From assembly GCA_045660825.1 (NCBI GenBank), contig JAZREN010000035.1, positions 1 to 11,583 of the forward strand: 11,583 bases of DNA, written 5' to 3'. This DNA comes from HGM04593 sp045660825 (GTDB lineage: Bacteria > Bacteroidota > Bacteroidia > Bacteroidales > Bacteroidaceae). The position numbers were made by a program, and so were the translations under genes. The notes beneath the pieces are model-generated. The model ran no database searches. It saw nothing but the letters and a program-made list of their open reading frames with translations, and had not been told where the DNA came from. Positions 5,959 to 11,583 of the stretch are shown piece by piece. Position 1 is the first letter of the stretch, and the number at the start of each line of letters is the position of its first letter.

Positions 5959-6723
5959 TTAATTCAATTCGTACACCATAGGTCTGATTGTCTCAGCCCA
6001 TCTATCATAAGCTTCTTCGTAGAGATGTACACCATCTTTCGTCAATTCTTTTGGCAACTCATTCTTTTCATCAACATACAAATCATACAGATTAATGTAT
6101 GAGCACCCGAACTCAGCTGCAAGAGCTTTTGCCATTTCATTTGCTTCTTGTACCTTTTCATTCGGCGAATAATCCTTCAGCTCGTGATTGCTCGGCAAAA
6201 CACTTTGGATATAAATCTCCGCATCTGGTACAGCATCCTTTACTGCCTGCAACAAGTTTGCGTAACGCTCCCTATACTCATCAACATCTATATGGACAAG
6301 GTCGTTTGTTCCTGCCATAATAAATATTTTTTGGGGATTAGCAGCCTTGAGCATAGGCACTCGTCTCAACATACCCACCATATTATCACCAGAATATCCA
6401 AGATTGATTATCTTCTTATCAGGGAAATTTCTTTGGAAATCACTACCACGAGTTATTGAATTTCCAAAAAATGCAACATCAAACTCTGTATATAATTTCT
6501 CAATAGTGTTAACCCAGCCCTTTCTTGCCCAAAAATCAGGTACGCGCTTGTCATCAAGTACAACAATACCCCTTCGTTCAAGAGCTAAAGATAGAACACA
6601 ACCGTTCTTTTCCAACACATATACGCCAAACAGAAGCAACACGTTCATTATTAACGAGAGACACAATAACAGGAATAAGGACCTGTGATTTTTTAAAAGT
6701 CGCATTTTCATAATAACAACCAT
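5959..6723 (-). CDS. Membrane-anchored SGNH/GDSL-family hydrolase
   Basis: A 254-residue protein (start at 6723; ATG codons at 6711 and 6705 are equally possible). Residues about 14-36 form a single hydrophobic segment after a basic N-terminus, so it is either inner-membrane anchored with the enzyme outside or carries an uncleaved signal. There is no lipobox. The catalytic domain shows all SGNH blocks: FFGNSITRG with the nucleophile Ser89 (GNS instead of GDS), LGYSGDN with Gly112, MAGTND with Asn140, and DGVHL with Asp230 and His233. Members of this family act as esterases, lipases or carbohydrate deacetylases; the substrate here cannot be told. Its codons are richer in A and T than those of its neighbours. 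No promoter consensus lies directly upstream; instead there is a long RNA-like region with a terminator at 6765-6778, so expression may depend on read-through. Confidence 0.85.
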   Translation of the reverse strand: MVVIMKMRLLKNHRSLFLLLCLSLIMNVLLLFGVYVLEKNGCVLSLALERRGIVVLDDKRVPDFWARKGWVNTIEKLYTEFDVAFFGNSITRGSDFQRNFPDKKIINLGYSGDNMVGMLRRVPMLKAANPQKIFIMAGTNDLVHIDVDEYRERYANLLQAVKDAVPDAEIYIQSVLPSNHELKDYSPNEKVQEANEMAKALAAEFGCSYINLYDLYVDEKNELPKELTKDGVHLYEEAYDRWAETIRPMVYELN

Positions 6724-6764
6724 ATTTTATACAGCAGTCCCCAGTCTGTATGATGTAAGAGAAT

Positions 6765-6858
6765 AAAAAAAGCGTAGGAACTGTACTGTCACTCGTTCCA
6801 CGCTTCGAGGCTCTGGCATGCCCATTACAGTCAGAACGAGCAACGCAGAGCCTACGCT
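6765..6858 (-). terminator. Terminator closing the candidate structured RNA
   Basis: AGCGTAGG (read on the minus strand from 6858-6851) pairs with CCTACGCT (6778-6771), and the minus strand continues with TTTTTTT (6771-6765). The arms enclose about 72 bases that contain further pairing, notably 6792-6798 with 6834-6840 (CTCGTTC/GAACGAG). The terminator stands 42 bases before the SGNH start codon. Confidence 0.6.
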
Positions 6859-7071
6859 ATTATGTAAAACACACAAAAGGCAACAATGTTTGAGACTTCC
6901 CCAATTGTCACCAAGTGCATGAATACACACCAGTAGGCATCTATCGTTGCCTTGTCTTTGACTGTAATTGAAATTTACCAGATTCCGAAACGTCAAGAAC
7001 AAAGCGCCAATAAACGCTTTCAAAAAAAATAAAACCCTCCACTCACCCATTCAATACAGGCTCTGCGAAGA
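6765..7071 (-). ncRNA. Candidate structured RNA or regulatory leader upstream of the SGNH gene
   Basis: A minus-strand transcript of about 300 bases is bounded by a TATATTTG promoter and an intrinsic terminator. Complementary segments (plus-strand coordinates) include: 6844-6853 with 7058-7067 (10 bp, perfect, nearly end to end); 6877-6887 with 6943-6953 (11 bp with one G-U); 7001-7006 with 7015-7020 (AAAGCG/CGCTTT); 6792-6798 with 6834-6840; and 6771-6778 with 6851-6858, the terminator stem. The segment CGCAGAGCCT/AGGCTCTGCG has a second possible partner at 6808-6815, and it overlaps the terminator stem, so alternative folds are possible. I see no tmRNA, RNase P or 4.5S signature; 6S RNA cannot be excluded. 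It is either a free-standing small RNA or a switch-like leader of the hydrolase gene 42 bases downstream. Confidence 0.5.
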
Positions 7072-7077
7072 TTGATG

Positions 7078-7085
7078 CAAATATA
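7078..7085 (-). promoter_or_regulatory. Promoter of the candidate structured RNA / SGNH transcript
   Basis: The minus strand reads TATATTTG, an exact -7 consensus, with ATTG (7106-7109) 20 bases upstream as a near match to the -33 TTTG. Transcription would begin near 7071. Confidence 0.55.
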
Positions 7086-7160
7086 TCGGTTAAAATCAAA
7101 TTATGCAATTCGGGCAACAAAAAAATCACATTCACCTAAAATATAATCACTCCTTTTCAC

Positions 7161-7168
7161 TATCTTCG
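7161..7168 (+). promoter_or_regulatory. Possible promoter of the dihydroorotase gene
   Basis: TATCTTCG matches TAnnTTTG at 7 of 8 positions. No clear -33 element is visible. Transcription from here would start near 7175 and place the palindromic repeat at 7204-7291 inside a leader of about 130 bases. Confidence 0.35.
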
Positions 7169-7203
7169 CAAAAAGAAGTAATAGAAAACCGCCAACCGGC
7201 TTT

Positions 7204-7291
7204 GTCATATCGAACGTACGTGAGATATCTTATCGGGTTTTTAGATTCCTCACACAAGGTTCGGAATGACAAGTGCTTCGCTCAATATGAC
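7204..7291. repeat. Palindromic repeat of GTCAT..CGA type (REP/MITE-like)
   Basis: The left arm 7204-7230 begins GTCATATCGAACG. The right arm 7243-7270, read on the other strand, begins GTCATTCCGAACC; the arms stay similar through GTGAG and ATCT. The spacer is 7231-7242. A third half-arm, GTCATATTGAGCG, is read on the minus strand from 7291. Arms of this kind (GTCATTtCGAgCg...AGATTTCTC) recur many times in Bacteroidetes genomes as small palindromic, non-coding repeats. The element sits between the possible promoter and the start of the dihydroorotase gene, ending 15 bases before its ATG. Confidence 0.65.
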
Positions 7292-7306
7292 ATAAAACAG
7301 TAAACC

Positions 7307-8653
7307 ATGCGTACACTTATAAGCAACCCCACAATAGTGAACAATGGCGAGCAGTTCCAAGGCTCGATAGTAGTGAACAACGGCAAAATCGTAGAGATTC
7401 TGCGCGGAAACGAACTGCCACGTGCCGAGTGCGATGAAATCGTTGAGGCTACGGGGCTTTACCTTATCCCGGGCGTGATTGACGACCACGTACACTTCCG
7501 CGAGCCGGGACTCACACACAAGGCAACCATTGCCACCGAAAGCCGCGCGGCGGCAGCCGGCGGCGTGACATCGTTCATGGAGATGCCCAACACCTCGCCA
7601 CAGACAACAACCATTAAGGCATTGAAGGAGAAGTACAAGATTGCAGCAAGCGACAGCGTCATCAACTACTCATTCTTCTTTGGCGCAACAAACAGCAATG
7701 TAGGCGACTTTGCAAAGCTCAATCCCAAGAACATCTGCGGCATAAAACTCTTCATGGGTTCAAGCACCGGCAATATGCTTGTTGACAAGAAGAACGAGCT
7801 GGAGAAGATTTTCGAAGAGGCCAACAGGCTCGACTTGCCCGTAGCCGTACACTGCGAGGAGAGCACCATTATCGCTGCAAACACAGCAGCAATAAAGGAG
7901 CTGCAAGGCGATGACCCCGATGTGAAGTTCCATCCTGCAATACGCAGCGAAGAGGCATGCTACCAAAGCACTGCAAGCGCTGTGGAGCTTGCAAAAAGAT
8001 TCGGCACACGCCTGCATGTGATGCACATAAGCACAGCGCGTGAGCTTGAGCTCTTGACTGCCGGGAAAGCAGAGGATAAAAGAATTACAGCCGAGGCGAC
8101 CCCCGCGCACCTCACATTCTGCGACGAGGACTACGCCACGCTTGGAACAAGGATAAAGTGCAACCCCGCAATAAAAAGCGCCGATGACCGTGCCGCACTG
8201 CGCCGTGCAGTAAACGAAGGCAAGGTTGACCTCATAGGTACCGACCACGCACCACACCTGCCCGAAGACAAGAAGGGCGGCGCGCTGAAAGCTGCATCGG
8301 GAATGCCAAGCATACAGTTCTCACTGCTTGCAATGCTCGAGTTGGTCGACAAGAAGGAGATGACAATTGAAACACTCGTGGAGAAGATGTGCCATGCCCC
8401 CGCAAGGATATTCAACGTGAGCAAACGCGGCTACATTGAAAAGGGTTTCAATGCCGACTTTGTATTGCTCAACCCCAACAAGCCACATACCATAACCACT
8501 GCCGACATCATAAGCAAATGCGGTTGGAGTCCTTTTGAAGGAACTACTTTCAACTGGGCTGTGGAACAGACATGGAGCAACGGCGAATGCGTCTACAAGA
8601 ATGGCATCATCAACGAAGAGATTCGCGGCAAGGCACTCAAATTCAACCGATGA
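7307..8653 (+). CDS. pyrC: Dihydroorotase
   Basis: Catalyses reversible ring closure of carbamoyl-aspartate to dihydroorotate, the third step of pyrimidine synthesis, in the cytoplasm. The protein has 448 residues, typical for the longer, allantoinase-like dihydroorotases of the amidohydrolase superfamily. Metal-site residues are visible in order: DDHVHFREPG (His61, His63, substrate-binding Arg65), the GIKLFMGSSTGNML strand whose Lys147 may be the carboxylated bridge, VHCEE (His182), HVMHIST (His240) and GTDHAPH (Asp313 catalytic). The N-terminal strand segment and the C-terminal EKGFNADFVLLNP complete the usual beta-sandwich. Being the complete set, it should be active, not a PyrC-like pseudo-subunit. 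The closely related allantoinase is the main alternative but less likely. The stop codon overlaps the next gene's ATG. Confidence 0.87.
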   Translation: MRTLISNPTIVNNGEQFQGSIVVNNGKIVEILRGNELPRAECDEIVEATGLYLIPGVIDDHVHFREPGLTHKATIATESRAAAAGGVTSFMEMPNTSPQTTTIKALKEKYKIAASDSVINYSFFFGATNSNVGDFAKLNPKNICGIKLFMGSSTGNMLVDKKNELEKIFEEANRLDLPVAVHCEESTIIAANTAAIKELQGDDPDVKFHPAIRSEEACYQSTASAVELAKRFGTRLHVMHISTARELELLTAGKAEDKRITAEATPAHLTFCDEDYATLGTRIKCNPAIKSADDRAALRRAVNEGKVDLIGTDHAPHLPEDKKGGALKAASGMPSIQFSLLAMLELVDKKEMTIETLVEKMCHAPARIFNVSKRGYIEKGFNADFVLLNPNKPHTITTADIISKCGWSPFEGTTFNWAVEQTWSNGECVYKNGIINEEIRGKALKFNR

Positions 8654-9453
8654 AAAGACACGTCTTCAGTTTTGAGATAAAGGAAGTAGCTCCATTCATT
8701 GACTGGAGCTACTTTTTGCACGCTTGGGGCATTGCAAAGGAGAACCGTCAGGCCGAGGAAATCATAAGCGACGCAAAAGAAATGCTTTCAAGGCTCGATG
8801 TCAAATACAGGACTACCGCCATCTTTGCCCTGTGCGATGCAAAGGGCGATGGTGACGACATAGTCATAGAGGGTACGACATTGCCCCTGCTGCGCCAGCA
8901 ACACAGCACCGAGGGCAGATACAATCTTTGCCTCAGCGATTACGTATCACCACACGGCGACAGGATTGGTCTGTTTGCCACAAGCGTAGAAAGCACGTTC
9001 GGCTGTGAATATGCCGGCGACGACTACAGGTACCTGCTATCGCAGACACTGGCCGACCGTCTTGCCGAAGCCACAGCTACCCTGCTGCACAGACTCGTGC
9101 GCACCGACAAAGCACTGTGGGGATATTCACCCGGCGAAGAACTGACGCTTGAGGAGCTGCTTGCCGAAAGGAACCAAGGTATACGCCCCGCAGTCGGTTA
9201 TCCATCGTTGCCCGACCAGAGCATAATATTCACCATTGACAAGCTGCTTCACTTGCGCGAGGCAGGGATTGAGTTGACTGCCAACGGAGCGATGAAACCA
9301 CATGCAAGCGTGTGCGGGTTGATGATTGCCCACCCCGCAGCACAATATTTCGCAGTCGGCAAGATTGACGAGGAACAGCTCTGTGACTATGCCAACCGCC
9401 GTGGAATCCCAACTGCCGAGTTGACAAGATTCCTTGCCAAGAATATTGAGTAA
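8650..9453 (+). CDS. Stand-alone B12-dependent methionine synthase activation domain
   Basis: A 267-residue protein corresponding to the C-terminal AdoMet-binding activation module of MetH, without the catalytic or cobalamin modules. In full-length MetH this module helps reductively methylate cobalamin that has been oxidised to the inactive cob(II)alamin form. The recognisable parts are LSQTLADRLAEATATLLHRL, LWGYSPGEELTLEELLAERN, and the AdoMet-binding GIRPAVGYPSLPDQ (Arg179 to Tyr184, matching RxxxGY in E. coli MetH Arg1134-Tyr1139). Then come GIELTANGAMKPHASVCGLM and HPAAQYFAVGKI plus QLCDYANRRG. The first 90 residues are less conserved. Such separate proteins presumably act in trans on a MetH lacking this domain. 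The ATG at 8650 overlaps the dihydroorotase stop (ATGA), implying translational coupling; the frame is open further upstream but inside pyrC. Confidence 0.85.
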   Translation: MKRHVFSFEIKEVAPFIDWSYFLHAWGIAKENRQAEEIISDAKEMLSRLDVKYRTTAIFALCDAKGDGDDIVIEGTTLPLLRQQHSTEGRYNLCLSDYVSPHGDRIGLFATSVESTFGCEYAGDDYRYLLSQTLADRLAEATATLLHRLVRTDKALWGYSPGEELTLEELLAERNQGIRPAVGYPSLPDQSIIFTIDKLLHLREAGIELTANGAMKPHASVCGLMIAHPAAQYFAVGKIDEEQLCDYANRRGIPTAELTRFLAKNIE

Positions 9454-9553
9454 CAAACGATTGGTACTATCATAAAAGACCAAAAACAAGGGATTATATG
9501 CTACCAAAACGCCATTATTGCCCTGCAATTGAAAAAAATCCATAAAAAAGCGC

Positions 9554-9561
9554 TATATTTA
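9554..9561 (+). promoter_or_regulatory. Possible plsC promoter
   Basis: TATATTTA matches TAnnTTTG at 7 of 8 positions, 26 bases before the plsC ATG. ATTG at 9528-9531 is an imperfect -33 candidate with a 22-base spacer. No terminator is visible between the preceding gene and this site, so read-through from pyrC is also possible. Confidence 0.35.
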
Positions 9562-9586
9562 CAACATAATTCTAACACTTACACTT

Positions 9587-10324
9587 ATGTTAAGAAAAAT
9601 CCTACATCCGCTTTACATCCTGTATCAGGTGCTTTTTGCATGGTGGGCAGCACTCATAGTTGTTGCAATCACAGCAATAATCATTGATGTGTTCGGTCAC
9701 TATTTCAAGATAAAGAACGCCGACCACACACCGGCCGTCATCTGGTGCAAGCTCACCTGCTGGATATTCCTCATCCCGGTGAAGGTTGTCGACCGGGACA
9801 AGTATGTAAAGAAAGACCAGAACTACGTATTTGTGGCAAACCACCAAGGTATGTTCGACATTTTCGTCATGTATGGCTATGTCTGCAAGCGTTTCAAATG
9901 GATTATGAAAGACACACTGCGCAAGATGCCATTGCTTGGAAAGGCATGCTATGACACAGGCCACATATTCGTGAACCGCGAGACCCCACAGAAGGACCTG
10001 CTCCGCAAGTCAATAGCAATACTCAAGAGCGGCGCTTCAATGGGTATATTCCCCGAGGGCACACGTTGCCGTAACGGCAAGATGGGCAAGTTCAAGAAGG
10101 GTGCATTCGTCATTGCCAACATGACACAGACACCGGTTCTACCCATCACCATCGATGGTGCATATGACATTCTGCCCAAGGGTTGCAAATGCATCCATTG
10201 GTCGCCCGTGACATTAACATTCCACGCTCCCATCGAGTGCCAGGGTCGCGACAGCGAAAACGTGGATCGCATGATGAACGAGGCCGAGACCGTAATTGCA
10301 AATACACTTTACAAGAACAAATAA
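9587..10324 (+). CDS. plsC: 1-acyl-sn-glycerol-3-phosphate acyltransferase
   Basis: Adds the second acyl chain to lysophosphatidic acid, making phosphatidic acid for membrane phospholipids, at the inner face of the cytoplasmic membrane. It has 245 residues. An N-terminal hydrophobic segment (about 10-37, LYILYQVLFAWWAALIVV) anchors it. The acyltransferase motifs appear in order: NHQGMFD (85-91, with the catalytic His86 and Asp91), FVNRE (128-132), FPEGTR (155-160) and VLPITI (184-189). The length fits the family. Closely related members transfer acyl groups to ornithine lipids or other acceptors, so the substrate is inferred from similarity. The ATG at 9587 is the first in the frame. The S46 peptidase gene starts only 19 bases downstream with no terminator between, suggesting cotranscription. 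Confidence 0.9.
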   Translation: MLRKILHPLYILYQVLFAWWAALIVVAITAIIIDVFGHYFKIKNADHTPAVIWCKLTCWIFLIPVKVVDRDKYVKKDQNYVFVANHQGMFDIFVMYGYVCKRFKWIMKDTLRKMPLLGKACYDTGHIFVNRETPQKDLLRKSIAILKSGASMGIFPEGTRCRNGKMGKFKKGAFVIANMTQTPVLPITIDGAYDILPKGCKCIHWSPVTLTFHAPIECQGRDSENVDRMMNEAETVIANTLYKNK

Positions 10325-10343
10325 ACCCCAAAACAATAACACT

Positions 10344-11583
10344 ATGAAAAAAATCTTATCAGTACTGTTGATGGCAGTACTCATTGTTCCCCAGGCAATG
10401 GCCGACGAGGGTATGTGGTTACTCCAGTTGATGCGCCAACAGAACCTCAAGGACAAGATGGCCGAAGCGGGATTGCAGATATCAGTTGACGAAATATATT
10501 CACCCGATGCTCCATCATTGAAGGATGCCATAGGAATCTTCGGTGGCGGCTGTACAGGTGAGGTTGTTTCACCAAATGGTCTTGTATTGACAAACCACCA
10601 CTGTGGTTTCAAGTTTATACAGCAGTTGAGTACCGTTGAGCACGACTACCTTCACAATGGTTTCTGGAGCAACAGCTACGAGGAGGAGTTGCCATGCGAA
10701 GGCATTGCATTCACATTCGTGAAGGAGATTAAGGACGTTACCGACGAAATCAATGCCCGCGTTGCCGACGGCCGACTCACAGAGGAGGCATCGTTCCAGC
10801 GCAACGCTCTTGCAGTGATTGCCAAAGAACTTTTCGAGGCCGACAACATCGAGGGCAAGGAGCACATGTACCCACAGCTGCTCCCATACTTCGAGGGCAA
10901 CAAGTTCTACCTTGTATACTACATGAAGTACACCGACGTGCGCCTTGTAGGCACACCTCCAAACTCAATTGGCAAGTTCGGCGGCGAGACCGACAACTGG
11001 ATGTGGCCACGCCACACAGGCGACTTCTCGGTGTTCCGCATCTATGGCGACAAGGACGGCAACCCTGCTGCATACAGCAAGGACAATGTACCCTTGAGCA
11101 CACCAAAGCACCTTAGCATCTCGCTTGCAGGCTTCGAGCAGAACGACTATGCAATGATTATGGGCTTCCCCGGCAGCACATCACGTTACCTCACAGGCGA
11201 CGAGGTGAAGCAGAGAATGTTCCACGAGAACGAGCCACGCATTGCAATGCGCGACGTGACATTGAACATCATCCGCGAGGAGATGGCAAAAAGCCAGGAC
11301 ATCGCCATCCGTTATGCCAACAAGCAGGCAACCATAAGCAACTATTGGAAGAACTCAATTGGTATGAACAAGGCCATTGTGGACAACAAGGTTGTTGAGA
11401 CAAAGCTTGCCGAGGAGGCCGCATTCAAGGCATGGGCACAGCAGAACGGAAAGAGCGAGTACGTTGACGTTGTTGAAAAAATCAACGCTTGCGTCGAGGA
11501 GGCAAACCGCACAACATACCTCACCACACTTGCAACAGAGCTCATCAGCTGTGTCGAGTTCATCCAGCGCAACCTCTACGAGG
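10344..11583 (+). CDS. S46-family dipeptidyl-peptidase, partial (3' end outside window)
   Basis: The first 413 codons of a peptidase that is usually about 700 residues long; the frame runs off the right edge of the window. MKKILSVLLMAVLIVPQAMA is a signal peptide cleaved before DEG, so the enzyme is periplasmic. The S46 hallmarks are GGCTGEVVSPNGLVLTNHHC with the catalytic His (residue 86), and TDNWMWPRHTGDF with the catalytic Asp (about 227). The catalytic Ser lies beyond the window. These enzymes release dipeptides from the N-terminus of peptides, feeding amino-acid fermenters. Whether this is DPP7 (hydrophobic P1) or DPP11 (acidic P1) depends on a pocket residue near the missing Ser and cannot be decided here. 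It follows plsC by 19 bases and probably shares its transcript. Confidence 0.93.
   Translation, partial: MKKILSVLLMAVLIVPQAMADEGMWLLQLMRQQNLKDKMAEAGLQISVDEIYSPDAPSLKDAIGIFGGGCTGEVVSPNGLVLTNHHCGFKFIQQLSTVEHDYLHNGFWSNSYEEELPCEGIAFTFVKEIKDVTDEINARVADGRLTEEASFQRNALAVIAKELFEADNIEGKEHMYPQLLPYFEGNKFYLVYYMKYTDVRLVGTPPNSIGKFGGETDNWMWPRHTGDFSVFRIYGDKDGNPAAYSKDNVPLSTPKHLSISLAGFEQNDYAMIMGFPGSTSRYLTGDEVKQRMFHENEPRIAMRDVTLNIIREEMAKSQDIAIRYANKQATISNYWKNSIGMNKAIVDNKVVETKLAEEAAFKAWAQQNGKSEYVDVVEKINACVEEANRTTYLTTLATELISCVEFIQRNLYE

Noticed and set aside
6727..7050. 107-codon open frame on the minus strand with an ATG shortly after a good promoter
   Set aside because: It overlaps the many complementary segments and runs straight through the terminator into the region before the hydrolase. 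The composition (runs of Leu, Cys, Val) looks like noise, and no domain is recognisable.
7760..8257. 165-codon minus-strand frame inside pyrC
   Set aside because: Antisense shadow of the well-supported dihydroorotase; cysteine-rich translation without known motifs.
8572..8649. 26-codon upstream extension of the MetH activation domain protein
   Set aside because: It lies wholly within pyrC in another frame; the ATGA overlap at 8650 is the usual arrangement for coupled genes.
10344..11583. S46 gene as a truncated pseudogene
   Set aside because: The frame is open to the very last base of the window, so the missing catalytic Ser region is simply outside it.

Overview
The window reads as chromosomal DNA from a member of the order Bacteroidales (Bacteroides/Prevotella-like; genus not resolved). 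Three things point there. The proteins resemble that group: a PNPase with a basic tail, a DUF4369-type thioredoxin lipoprotein, a stand-alone MetH activation domain and an S46 dipeptidyl-peptidase. Start codons lack good Shine-Dalgarno sequences. Sites matching the Bacteroidetes sigma-factor consensus TAnnTTTG (some with TTTG about 20 bases upstream) sit in front of several genes.

Layout. Bases 1-860 look accessory. They hold the 3' end of a plus-strand gene, possibly of the DUF4932 family, facing minus-strand debris that includes the N-terminal part of a phage portal-like protein. Bases 860-1216 contain no gene. They hold a hairpin, a candidate promoter-to-terminator small RNA on the minus strand, and the terminator of pnp. 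pnp (minus) is divergent from a lipoprotein gene with a thioredoxin fold that lacks its CXXC. Next comes greA with a textbook promoter and a terminator-like hairpin in its leader, followed 12 bases later by a HIT-family gene. A 17-bp stem separates these from a convergent, AT-richer, membrane-anchored SGNH/GDSL hydrolase.

Bases 6724-7306 hold no convincing protein gene. They contain a roughly 300-base stretch on the minus strand that runs from a consensus promoter to an intrinsic terminator, has several long-range complementary segments, and lies directly upstream of the hydrolase. They also contain a palindromic GTCAT...CGA-type repeat in front of the dihydroorotase gene. From 7307 onward are pyrC-type dihydroorotase, overlapped by ATGA with a stand-alone B12-dependent methionine synthase activation domain, then plsC, then an S46 dipeptidyl-peptidase cut by the window end.

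Most genes are housekeeping: RNA decay (PNPase), transcript cleavage (GreA), pyrimidine synthesis (dihydroorotase), cobalamin repair (MetH activation domain), phospholipid synthesis (PlsC) and periplasmic peptide breakdown (S46). The least explained parts are non-coding: the structured RNA upstream of the SGNH gene, the small RNA next to pnp, the greA leader hairpin and the palindromic repeat. I found no complete mobile element, CRISPR array, tRNA or rRNA.
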